Positions 24,094 to 32,362 of a DNA stretch of 44,701 nt are shown here, in pieces. Origin of the DNA: Lachnoclostridium sp. UBA903 (GTDB lineage Bacteria > Bacillota > Clostridia > Lachnospirales > Lachnospiraceae). The stretch lies in assembly GCA_002294045.1 (NCBI GenBank), contig DBEP01000104.1:25822-70522 (forward strand), given 5' to 3'. A program made the position numbers and the translations under genes. The notes beneath the pieces are model-generated. The model did no database searches. It saw only the letters and a list, made by a program, of their open reading frames with translations, and was not told where the DNA came from. The stretch's first letter is position 1. Every line of letters starts with the position of its first letter.

Positions 24094-25281
24094 CTACCGC
24101 CTGCAGGGCATGGATGGGTCATTTTCCGCCCCATAACCGGTCTTGTCACCCCGAATCCACTTTTCATCAGCACATACATATTTAATACATTTTCTTTTTC
24201 CAAACTTCATATTCCCCCAGCTGTATGCCACATGGATATTCCCGTCGGAACCCTGCATCATTACCGGATATTCGTATCTGCCGTTGTTTATATCATTCCA
24301 TTTCCCGGTAAACCCTTCACCGGATTCTACGATTCTTCTATAGGGCCAGGTTATTCCCCCGTCCTCAGAAATTGCAAGGGCTACCGGACATCTCTGGTCA
24401 GGCCAGACTGTTCTTGTGGTATCATCATTAAAAGAAACCGGATTATAAACCAACCCTATGGCGCCGCTTTGTAACCGGATTGCCGAAATACTGGAATTGT
24501 TGTTGGGCAGCTCCGTAGGAACCGGTTCGCTCCAGGTATCCCCGTAATCCTCTGATTTGGATATATAGATGTTATCTGCAAAACGGCTTCGAAAAAGAGC
24601 CGTAAGCCTTCCGGGTTCTGTTTCCACAATATTGGCATGTACCCTTCCCTGGCTGTTTGGAACAGATACCTCTCTCCAGCTCTTTCCGGAATCATCGGAT
24701 ATCTGCATGACCGTTATATCGCTTCCGTTCCTTGTGTTGTCACGAAAGCAGATCCAGTTTCCAAATATCCATCTTCCGTTAGACAGAATCTGAATTTTCT
24801 GTCTGCAAAAGGAACCCGGCCTGTCAAACATAACTTCTGTTTCTCCCCAGGTATACCCGTTATCTTTTGATATCTTGCGTCTGATTTCCGCCGTATACTG
24901 AAGGTTAAACCCTTCCTCCGTATCCGGTGTCCTTGCAGTCTGTGCCGTATATATAATCCAGATATCACCATCCGGTGCAAGGAACAGGGACGGATTCTGT
25001 TCGGAACGGGTCGGATCATCCGATATTTTAACCGGATTGGTCCATACACTGGATGCGGCATCCAATCTGGATAATACAATACTGACATCCGCATTTCCTT
25101 CATCCGTTCCCGCAAACCAGCAGCAGAGCATATCTCCGTTCGGCAGCTCCAGCAGATCCGCCGCATGACAGCTATTATACGGAGTATTGGGAATACGCGA
25201 TTCAACCGTATCCAGTAACGCATTCTTGTACAATTTACCGTTTTCTTCCATTATATCAATATTTATATATTCTCTGTTCAT
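24094..25281 (-). CDS. sialidase-like BNR-repeat glycosidase, cytoplasmic
   Basis: 395 residues with four Asp-boxes (S-x-D-x-G-x-x-W) at 138-145, 195-202, 243-250 and 305-312, the hallmark of six-bladed sialidase-type propellers (PF13088-like). There is no signal peptide, unlike most sialidases, so it acts on something imported by the ABC system encoded just upstream (20-bp gap). Family members also include other exo-glycosidases and lyases of acid sugars. Sialic acid lyase-type genes are present only as the DapA homologue; no ManNAc kinase or epimerase is seen, so true sialic acid use is doubtful. GGGAG precedes the ATG. Confidence 0.8.
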   Translation of the reverse strand: MNREYINIDIMEENGKLYKNALLDTVESRIPNTPYNSCHAADLLELPNGDMLCCWFAGTDEGNADVSIVLSRLDAASSVWTNPVKISDDPTRSEQNPSLFLAPDGDIWIIYTAQTARTPDTEEGFNLQYTAEIRRKISKDNGYTWGETEVMFDRPGSFCRQKIQILSNGRWIFGNWICFRDNTRNGSDITVMQISDDSGKSWREVSVPNSQGRVHANIVETEPGRLTALFRSRFADNIYISKSEDYGDTWSEPVPTELPNNNSSISAIRLQSGAIGLVYNPVSFNDDTTRTVWPDQRCPVALAISEDGGITWPYRRIVESGEGFTGKWNDINNGRYEYPVMMQGSDGNIHVAYSWGNMKFGKRKCIKYVCADEKWIRGDKTGYGAENDPSMPCRR

Positions 25282-25301
25282 AGTAATCTCCCTGTATCAA
25301 T

Positions 25302-26198
25302 TTAACCCTTAACGGACCCAATCAAAATCCCTTTCTTAAAATATTTTTGTACAAAAGGATAAACACAGACAATGGGCGCCATTGCAATGAAAATAGCAGC
25401 CGCTTTCATATTATTCTGGTTTAAGGTAAAGCCGTTCCGCATAACATTGGAAAACACGGTACCCGAATTGCTGGTTGTAATAACAACACTTTTTAATATC
25501 TGCTGAATCGTCTTAAGATTATCTGATTTTAAAAACATCTGGGGCACCAGATACTGATTCCAAATACTTACGGCATTGAATAAACCTATGGTTGCCAGGA
25601 TAGGCTTGGATATGGGAAGGAAAATCTTCGTCAGTGTCTGGAAATCCGACCCTCCGTCAATAAACGCGGCTTCTTCAAGTTCTGCCGGCAAACCGTCCAG
25701 AAATGCTTTTGTAATAAGCAGAAACTGTGAATTGATTGCGCCCGGTATTATCATAACCCATATGTTGTCAATGAAGCCAAGGTTACTGTAAATAATATAT
25801 TGGGGGATAATACCTGCTTCAAATACCCAGGTAATCACAAACAATGCCATAATAACATAACGCTGCTTCAGTCTCGGCCGTGATAATGCGTAGGCCGTAA
25901 TATAAGTAAATATCACTGCAATCAGTGCACCAAAAATCGTATAAATAAAAGAATTCTTCATTCCTGTAAATATATCAAATTTAGGATTTGTAAGTACATA
26001 TTTAAAGGATTCTATATTAAATCCCTTTGGAAAAAAATTTACCTGCCCCCGGGTTAAAAAGGTTCCGTCACTGCAGGCAATAAATAAAATATATAGGAAT
26101 GGATAAATACAAATGACAGCAACCAATAATAAAACGGTATTATTCACCGTATCAAATACGGTAACCTTTTTTTTGTTTCCCATACTGTTTTTCTTCAA
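25302..26198 (-). CDS. sugar ABC transporter permease (CUT1, LplC/YtcP type)
   Basis: 298 residues with six helices and the EAA loop EEAAFIDGGSDFQTLTKIFL that docks the ATPase, ending FKKGILIGSVKG, typical of LplC-type permeases for complex sugars. The first codon at 26198 is TTG; an ATG at 26183 (MGNKKKVTVF) is an alternative. It lies 21 bp after the partner permease. The ATPase of the importer is not in this operon; such systems normally share an MsmX-type ATPase. Confidence 0.93.
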   Translation of the reverse strand: MKKNSMGNKKKVTVFDTVNNTVLLLVAVICIYPFLYILFIACSDGTFLTRGQVNFFPKGFNIESFKYVLTNPKFDIFTGMKNSFIYTIFGALIAVIFTYITAYALSRPRLKQRYVIMALFVITWVFEAGIIPQYIIYSNLGFIDNIWVMIIPGAINSQFLLITKAFLDGLPAELEEAAFIDGGSDFQTLTKIFLPISKPILATIGLFNAVSIWNQYLVPQMFLKSDNLKTIQQILKSVVITTSNSGTVFSNVMRNGFTLNQNNMKAAAIFIAMAPIVCVYPFVQKYFKKGILIGSVKG

Positions 26199-26219
26199 TA
26201 TTTATTCACATCCCTTCTG

Positions 26220-27194
26220 TCAGAATAACCTGGTTTCCGCATATTTGCTGGCCGCTTTATTTGCAATCATTACCAGAACAAATGCCAGAATTGACTTTAA
26301 CAAATTCACTGCCGTACCATAACTGTAATTGGGGAAACCGGAACTTTCAAATGCAATACGGTATACATAGGTCTGAATTACATCCGCGGTTGAATACACG
26401 CTGGAGTTATACATTAACAAAATTCTGTCTAAATCTACCGTAAAAATATTACCCACACTTATAATGAACATGGTAATAACGGAAGTAGAAATGGAAGGCA
26501 GCGTTATATGGAACATTTTAACCCAGCGGTCAGCTCCGTCCACTTCCGCCGCTTCATATAAGGCCGGATCAATTGCCGTCATTGCTGCAATATAAATAAT
26601 CGCAGAATATCCGAAGGTCTGCCACACCTGCAGGAAAACATACATGGGCCGAAACCATCCCGGGCTTGCCTGAAAATGAATTGCCGTTCCTCCCAATGCT
26701 TTAATCATGTTATTTACAATTCCGTTTGTCGGCGAAAGCATCGTAAAAAGAATACTTACCATAACCGCTGAGGAAATAAAATAAGGCAGAAAGCTCAATG
26801 ACTGAACAAAACTGCGGATTGTTTTTTGCTTAACCTCATTCAGGAATAATGCAAAAATAACCGGGATAGGAAATACTATAACCAAGGAAAGTACCGCCAG
26901 AATAATCGTATTTTTTAAAAGCTTAAGCATGTAGGGATCCTGAAATATTCTGATAAACCATTTAAGCCCCGCCCACTCGCTTCCTAATATTCCTTTATAG
27001 GCACTGAAATTTTCAAAAGCAATTACCATTCCAAAAAGCGGGCCGAATTTAAACAATATTAAACTGATAATGCCTGGCAATAAAAGCAGATATAGCTGTC
27101 TGTTTTTCTTTAAGTCATTCTTTATGCGCTGCATAAGCGGTTTCTTTCTTATAGGAATTGCAACTGCTTTATTTCCTTTTTCCAATATTTTCAT
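26220..27194 (-). CDS. sugar ABC transporter permease (CUT1, LplB/YteP type)
   Basis: 324 residues from the ATG at 27194. Six helices begin with QLYLLLLPGIISLILF and GPLFGMVIAFENF, with the EAA loop YEAAEVDGADRWVKMFHITL, matching LplB/YteP permeases. The start is uncertain: a purine-rich stretch abuts the ATG, while a longer frame to 27245 has no ribosome site. A hairpin at 27217-27243 separates it from the binding-protein gene. Confidence 0.9.
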   Translation of the reverse strand: MKILEKGNKAVAIPIRKKPLMQRIKNDLKKNRQLYLLLLPGIISLILFKFGPLFGMVIAFENFSAYKGILGSEWAGLKWFIRIFQDPYMLKLLKNTIILAVLSLVIVFPIPVIFALFLNEVKQKTIRSFVQSLSFLPYFISSAVMVSILFTMLSPTNGIVNNMIKALGGTAIHFQASPGWFRPMYVFLQVWQTFGYSAIIYIAAMTAIDPALYEAAEVDGADRWVKMFHITLPSISTSVITMFIISVGNIFTVDLDRILLMYNSSVYSTADVIQTYVYRIAFESSGFPNYSYGTAVNLLKSILAFVLVMIANKAASKYAETRLF

Positions 27195-27216
27195 CCCTTT
27201 CTTTTTTATTCTGACA

Positions 27217-27243
27217 GGCTGCCTCCTGCAAAGAAAGGCAGCC
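27217..27243 (-). promoter_or_regulatory. intercistronic hairpin after the binding-protein gene
   Basis: GGCTGCCT (27217-27224) pairs perfectly with AGGCAGCC (27236-27243), 11-base loop, with no T run. Such hairpins between binding-protein and permease genes usually protect the upstream mRNA and give excess binding protein. Confidence 0.55.
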
Positions 27244-27342
27244 ATAACTTATATAAGCCCCAGCCGGTCCGCAGCAACAAATGGTACTGCAAGATGATGC
27301 AGCCATAACCTAAAGCCCGTTATTGCCAGAATTATATCATAA

Positions 27343-28965
27343 TTATTTATTAAACGTATTGTTATATGCTTCCTGCTGAATTCTCTCGATATCGGATAAT
27401 CCCATGCTATCCATTTCCTGGATAAATGCATTCCAGTTAGCTTCATTCAGTTCATTGGCACCGGTAATAAATGCCGTCAGACCGGAGCTTTCCGCTTCAT
27501 ATACGGATGCAACCAGGTTGGTAAGCTCTTCTTCCTGTGCCGTTGTATAAATTAAAGTAGGCCTTTCGAGAAAGTTTTCTTCAGTGAAGTTTCTGTTTGA
27601 CGTTTCTGATATAAGCTCTGTATTCCAGCTGTAGAAGCCTGTCTGGTCAACCGGTTTGCATACGGTGAATCTGTCGCTTAAGAAAGACCATCTCTTCTCA
27701 CCGGGTTCTTTTGATTCTTCTGATGCATAGTCGGCAATAAATGATTTGCTATTATCGCTTTCGGTTTGAAAACTCTCGCCTTCTACACCCCAGTTAGCTA
27801 AAATAATACCTTCTTCGCTGTAGAAATAGTCAACAAATTTAAGAATGGCTGCAATTTTTTCTTCATCACAGGCAGAATTTACTGCAGTAACATTTCCGCT
27901 TTGATATAAAGTTGATGTAGTTACAGGAACTGTTTTACCATTGGCATCCTTAAAGAAATCCAATATCTGCATATCATAATTCGGATCATTGTCAGGCCCG
28001 CCGTTAGACATAAACCATTCGGAACGATTATAATAATCATAAAATACGCTTGCCAGGCCTTCTAACGTCTGTGATTCCCAATCTCCTTCACTATTTGTTC
28101 CGGCCACCCATAACGGATTAATAAGTCCTTTGTCGTACCAGAGCTTCATGGTCTTAATCCAGTCGTATGCTCCGTCCGCCTTGATGTTAAAGGAACCGTC
28201 TTTTTCATGGTTATAATATACGCCGCCCGAACCATTTGCATCGGCATAGCTTGCTGCGCCAAACCATGCTGCGAAACGCAGTGCACTGTCACGCCCCGAT
28301 AACGGATAGTAATTGTCATCCTTGGCACCATAATATGATTTTAACGCTTCCAATGCAGCGGTAAAATCTTCTACCGTATTCACATTTGAAGCATCAATAC
28401 CCGCTTCTTTGAAGTGATCCGCACGATAACCGATTAAATCTGCAAAAATAGGTGTTTCCTTAACCAAACCGTAAATAGCGCCGTTATCACTGGTGACATA
28501 TGCCGCATAATCAGGATTAGCATTAATATATGCCTGTAAATTCGGGGCATACTCAGCAATGTAAGGAGCAAGATCCGCAAATGCACCCTGTTCGCCATAT
28601 ACCTTTGCCTGAGCAAGATTAACCATAGCCGCATCCGGAAGAGTTTTGCTGGCTATTCTTTCATCCACTTCCGTATAGGTATCGCTGATTTCTTCCGGTC
28701 CTTCCACATATTCAACGCTGATTCCGGTTCTTTCTTCCGCAATGTCATACCATTTCAGCTCCCTAATCCAGTCAACATACTGGGAACGCATGAACATAGT
28801 ATAGGAATTTGTTCCACCTTGGCCTGTTTCATCCGTTTTTGTTTCCCCTGTACCTGAAGAATTATTATTTTCTCCTGGTTTTGAAGAAGAACCGCAGCCG
28901 GAAAAAACTGCTGCCGTCAGAATAAATACAAGACATAATGCTGTAAATCTTTTAATGTTTTTCAT
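27343..28965 (-). CDS. extracellular sugar-binding lipoprotein of the ABC importer
   Basis: 540 residues. A signal peptide ends with the lipobox FSGC (Cys at about 24), followed by a Ser/Gly/Asn-rich linker. The length and features (VEYVEGPEEISDTYTEVDER, DAAMVNLAQAKVYGEQGAFADL, YADANGSGGVYYN) suit the LplA/YtcQ cluster of large solute-binding proteins for oligosaccharides. It is anchored outside the membrane and hands sugar to the two permeases downstream. GGGAGG is before the ATG. The three-hairpin repeat at 29003-29085 lies in its leader, between it and the PdxA2 gene. Confidence 0.93.
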   Translation of the reverse strand: MKNIKRFTALCLVFILTAAVFSGCGSSSKPGENNNSSGTGETKTDETGQGGTNSYTMFMRSQYVDWIRELKWYDIAEERTGISVEYVEGPEEISDTYTEVDERIASKTLPDAAMVNLAQAKVYGEQGAFADLAPYIAEYAPNLQAYINANPDYAAYVTSDNGAIYGLVKETPIFADLIGYRADHFKEAGIDASNVNTVEDFTAALEALKSYYGAKDDNYYPLSGRDSALRFAAWFGAASYADANGSGGVYYNHEKDGSFNIKADGAYDWIKTMKLWYDKGLINPLWVAGTNSEGDWESQTLEGLASVFYDYYNRSEWFMSNGGPDNDPNYDMQILDFFKDANGKTVPVTTSTLYQSGNVTAVNSACDEEKIAAILKFVDYFYSEEGIILANWGVEGESFQTESDNSKSFIADYASEESKEPGEKRWSFLSDRFTVCKPVDQTGFYSWNTELISETSNRNFTEENFLERPTLIYTTAQEEELTNLVASVYEAESSGLTAFITGANELNEANWNAFIQEMDSMGLSDIERIQQEAYNNTFNK

Positions 28966-29002
28966 GAAAATACCTCCCTAAAGTTTTAACTTTTTCCATA
29001 CC

Positions 29003-29085
29003 ATAGAAACAAAACCTGTGTTTCTATAGTCAGATGCACGGCGGTAGAAAGTACCGCCTTTTCCCGGAAGTAAAGACATCTTCCG
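29003..29085. repeat. dispersed three-hairpin element (copy in the operon)
   Basis: On the plus strand: stem 1 ATAGAAACA/TGTTTCTAT (29003-29011, 29019-29027), linker ending GATGCAC, stem 2 GGCGGTA/TACCGCC (29040-29046, 29052-29058), CTTTT, stem 3 CGGAAG/CTTCCG (29065-29070, 29080-29085). It matches the copy at 44380-44469 in layout and linker, with compensatory changes in stems 1 and 3. Confidence 0.75.
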
Positions 29086-29161
29086 AGAAGTTTTATTATG
29101 ATCAGTCCGCTTTGTATCCGGTACACAGCCTTTCTGGGAATACCAGGCAGGCAATTTGCTG

Positions 29162-30196
29162 TCATCCATTTTCACCTGCAAAACTGATAGCATAATCAAT
29201 TGCGTTTACCAGACTTAATTCACTTGCCATGCCTGTCCAGGCTTGGTCAAAAGCAGTTCCGTGATCCACCGAAGTCCGGATAATCGGCAGACCCAATGTG
29301 ATATTTACACCTTCCACAGCATCCCATTTTTTCAAATCCTTATTATATACAAACCCAATCACTTTTAAAGGTATATGACCCTGGTCATGATACATTGCAA
29401 CTACAATATCATAATAGCCGCCCCTGGCTTTTGAAAAAATACTGTCCGGCGGAACAGGTCCCTGGGCATTGATTCCTTTATTTTTTGCATCCATAACGGC
29501 CGGAATTATTTCGGTTAATTCTTCCGTACCAAACAAACCGTTCTCACCGCAGTGTGGGTTTAACCCGGCCACTCCTATTACGGGACTGGCAATCCCCATA
29601 TGAATGCAAGCCTGATTTGCAATTTCAATTACCTCCAGGACACGTTCCCGTTTAACCCGGTTACAGGCCTCTCTTAAGGAAACATGTGTGGATACATGCA
29701 CCACACGTATATTTTTATGTGCAAGCATCATGGTAAACTTTTTTGTACCGGTTAGCTCGGCATAAATTTCCGTATGTCCTGAATAATGATGCCCTGCCAG
29801 ATTAACTGCTTCTTTATTTATTGCATTGGTAACCGTAGCATCCACTTCATGATTCATTGCCAGTCCGATTACCTTTTTAACATATTGAAAGGCTGCTTCA
29901 CCTGCCATAACCGACACCGTTCCGGTTTCAAGCTTTTCCATATCCACAAGTCCCATATCCAGAACATCGATTGTTCCAAAGGTAAACTTAGCATCCTTTA
30001 CACTCTTTACGGGATGAATCTTAAGCTCGGCCCTGTCCGTAATTAATTTTGCCTTGTCCAACACAGCCGCATCCCCAATGACGATTGGTGCACACCGCTC
30101 ATATAAAGGGAAATTACTTAAGGCTTTTATTGTAATCTCAGGTCCAATACCTGCCGGATCTCCCATTGTAATCCCAATAATCGGTCTTTTCCCCAT
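29162..30196 (-). CDS. pdxA2: 4-hydroxythreonine-4-phosphate dehydrogenase-like enzyme (PdxA2 type)
   Basis: 344 residues from the ATG at 30196 (GGAAGGAGG upstream; the frame beginning at 30229 is longer but lacks a site). PdxA signature: IIGITMGDPAGIGPE (6-20), NHEVDATVTNAINKEAVNLAG, HHYSGHTEIYAELTG, GLNPHCGENGLFG, and AMYHDQGHIPLK with metal-binding His. There are no vitamin B6 synthesis genes nearby. Together with a DUF1537 kinase this is the arrangement of the catabolic PdxA2, which oxidises 4-phospho-D-threonate or -erythronate and decarboxylates it to dihydroxyacetone phosphate. It is fourth in the operon. Confidence 0.9.
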   Translation of the reverse strand: MGKRPIIGITMGDPAGIGPEITIKALSNFPLYERCAPIVIGDAAVLDKAKLITDRAELKIHPVKSVKDAKFTFGTIDVLDMGLVDMEKLETGTVSVMAGEAAFQYVKKVIGLAMNHEVDATVTNAINKEAVNLAGHHYSGHTEIYAELTGTKKFTMMLAHKNIRVVHVSTHVSLREACNRVKRERVLEVIEIANQACIHMGIASPVIGVAGLNPHCGENGLFGTEELTEIIPAVMDAKNKGINAQGPVPPDSIFSKARGGYYDIVVAMYHDQGHIPLKVIGFVYNKDLKKWDAVEGVNITLGLPIIRTSVDHGTAFDQAWTGMASELSLVNAIDYAISFAGENG

Positions 30197-30264
30197 ACTT
30201 ACCTCCTTCCAAAAGAAACATACTGCCATAATGATTTGCCATAAACGATTCTTTTATACTTTTT

Positions 30265-31158
30265 CTAACGGATTCCAAGCTGCTTATATTCTTCCAAAAC
30301 CTTTTTAATCGCTTCCCTTCCTTCGGGTGATATCCGGTTAAAGGGCCTTCTGCATTCTCCAACCGGATGGCCTGACATAGCAACTGCTGTTTTGACAATT
30401 GTATTCGGATTACCATATTTAAAGCAGTTTCTAAAGCTTCTTATATTGTCCTGGCATTCTTTTGCCTTTTTGCTGTTGCCGCTGATAAAATTTTCATAGA
30501 TGGCAACCATATTATAGGGGAAAACATTGGCACATCCGGCAATCCCTCCGGTGCCTCCTGCCATAAGGTTCCAGAGAATCAGGGAATCATTGCCGCACAG
30601 CACCGAGAAATCCTTATCTTTCGTTTTTTCGATATACTGGAGCATATTGTCAAAATTTCCGCTGCTGTCCTTAACTCCGATAATATTATCCACGTCAGCC
30701 AGTCTGGTCACGGTTTCCGGCAGCAATGCATTCCCGGTTCTGTCCGGGATATTGTAAAGAACAATGGGTAAATCCACGGCTCTTGCTACGGACACATAGT
30801 GTTCGTACATTTCCTCCTGGGAAGCTTTAGCAAAATAAGGCGTTACGATGGAAAGCACGTCTGCCCCGATTTTTTTTGCATTTTCCGAAAGCCTAATCGT
30901 ATCCTTTGTACTGACACATCCCGTGCCTGCATATATGGTAACTCTTCCGCCTGCCTCATCAATTACGGCAGATAATACCTGTTCTTTTTCTTTTTCACTT
31001 AGTATATAGCCCTCTCCATTGGTTCCTGCCGTAAATATACCGTGGATTCCAGCATGTATGAGGCGGTTGACCTGGTTTCTCAGCTCATTTTCGTTGATGC
31101 TTTCGTCATCGTTTATAGGCGTTATAATTGGTGCGATAATTCCTTTTATAAGTTCCAT
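30265..31158 (-). CDS. DapA/NanA-family aldolase or dehydratase
   Basis: 297 residues of the dihydrodipicolinate synthase/N-acetylneuraminate lyase barrel: GTNGEG (45-50), Tyr135 in VLYNIPDRTG with Arg140 of the carboxylate site, and Schiff-base Lys163 in IGVKDSSGN. Catabolic members cleave or dehydrate 2-keto-3-deoxy acid sugars, releasing pyruvate or a semialdehyde. Placement between the alcohol dehydrogenase and PdxA2 genes argues for a role in acid-sugar breakdown and against lysine synthesis. GGAGAAG precedes the ATG. True sialate lyase function is possible because a sialidase-like protein is in the operon, but partner genes are lacking. Confidence 0.9.
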   Translation of the reverse strand: MELIKGIIAPIITPINDDESINENELRNQVNRLIHAGIHGIFTAGTNGEGYILSEKEKEQVLSAVIDEAGGRVTIYAGTGCVSTKDTIRLSENAKKIGADVLSIVTPYFAKASQEEMYEHYVSVARAVDLPIVLYNIPDRTGNALLPETVTRLADVDNIIGVKDSSGNFDNMLQYIEKTKDKDFSVLCGNDSLILWNLMAGGTGGIAGCANVFPYNMVAIYENFISGNSKKAKECQDNIRSFRNCFKYGNPNTIVKTAVAMSGHPVGECRRPFNRISPEGREAIKKVLEEYKQLGIR

Positions 31159-31207
31159 AACTTCTCCAATCTGTGCTTTTTTGCAGCAATGATATCTATT
31201 TCTTCCG

Positions 31208-32362
31208 TTACATCACTTCTTGGTATATACAGCGCGCATCTGCCGCCGTTACTTCCCGTTTATTATTATTAAGCAGCCGTTTGACTTCCATACCATCCTG
31301 AACCAAAGCCTCTAAATCCGACGCTCCTATTCCGAAGCTTTTCAGGGAAGTCGGGATTTCCAAACGGTTTATAATTGTCCCGATCCGGTTCAGAATCCAG
31401 TCTGCTTTCTCATCCGGGCTTTTCTTATCTCTTTCTCCTGTCACCGCATCGTAAATCTGTCCGAATTCTTTCCGGCAGGCTATACGGTTAAACTTAAGAA
31501 CCGGCAGAAGCATAATGGCATTGGATATGCCGTGGGGTATGTGATATCTTCCTCCTAACGGATAGGACAGGGCATGGACTGCCGTGGTACCGGATGCCGT
31601 AATTGCAGCACCCGCATAAAATGCCGCAAGGAGCATATTGTTCTTTTCCTCAACCGCGTTCCTGTTTTCACAAGCCGGTATAATATTATCAAATATCAGC
31701 TTCAACGCTTCCAAAGCAAAAAGATTGCTGAAGGGATTGGCCTTATTGGAAGTATAACATTCAATTGCATGGGCCAATGCATCCATACCCGTAGAAGCCG
31801 CAATTTTTTCAGGGAGGCCTTTCAGCATTCTTCCATCCAGTATAACCGCATCCGGCAGCATTTCCGGATTGACAATTCCCACTTTCAGGTTCTTTTCCGG
31901 TACGGTTACAATGCTGTTGGGTGTTGCTTCCGACCCTGTTCCGGCTGTTGTCGGAATCAGCAATGTCTTCACCTGCTTTTTTCCTGACAGAGGGGAATCA
32001 AGCAAATCTCTGACGCTGTAGGTATCCGTACATGTTATGGAAGCCAGCTTTGCAACATCCATTACACTTCCCCCGCCCATTGCAATAATAAAATCCGCTC
32101 CGGACTTTCTGAACTCATCAATTACTTTCTGTGCTTCATCACACGTCGGTTCAGAGGGAAGCTCATCATACACAACGATATCCAGATTGCATTGCTCCAA
32201 TATTTTTACAGGATAATCCGTAATACCGGAGTTTCGTACTCCCTTATCGGTAAAAACCGCCGCCTTCTTATATTGTTTTTTTACTATTGTTTCAATTTGC
32301 TCCAACGCATTGCTGCCGCTGAACACTTTCTGGGGCATCATAAGCAAATATTGTTCTGTCAT
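31208..32362 (-). CDS. iron-containing alcohol dehydrogenase
   Basis: 384 residues, full-length Fe-ADH family: NAD-binding GGGSVMD (96-102), PTTAGTGSE (137-145), metal ligands Asp194, His198 (GMDALAHAIE), His263 (AVHALSYP) and His277 (HIPHG). It would oxidise or reduce a hydroxy acid or aldehyde intermediate in the pathway. Its start overlaps the stop of the kinase gene by 4 bp, showing translational coupling. Members are substrate-diverse (butanol, lactaldehyde, hydroxybutyrate), so the substrate comes only from context. Confidence 0.92.
   Translation of the reverse strand: MTEQYLLMMPQKVFSGSNALEQIETIVKKQYKKAAVFTDKGVRNSGITDYPVKILEQCNLDIVVYDELPSEPTCDEAQKVIDEFRKSGADFIIAMGGGSVMDVAKLASITCTDTYSVRDLLDSPLSGKKQVKTLLIPTTAGTGSEATPNSIVTVPEKNLKVGIVNPEMLPDAVILDGRMLKGLPEKIAASTGMDALAHAIECYTSNKANPFSNLFALEALKLIFDNIIPACENRNAVEEKNNMLLAAFYAGAAITASGTTAVHALSYPLGGRYHIPHGISNAIMLLPVLKFNRIACRKEFGQIYDAVTGERDKKSPDEKADWILNRIGTIINRLEIPTSLKSFGIGASDLEALVQDGMEVKRLLNNNKREVTAADARCIYQEVM

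Noticed and set aside
28978..29199. 73-codon minus-strand frame between the PdxA2 and binding-protein genes
   Set aside because: It overlaps the end of pdxA2 in another frame and runs through the hairpin repeat; the composition is not protein-like.
24094..31158. A sialic-acid catabolic operon (sialidase + NanA)
   Set aside because: No ManNAc kinase, epimerase or GlcNAc-6-phosphate genes are present, while DUF1537, PdxA2 and Fe-ADH point to acid-sugar use.
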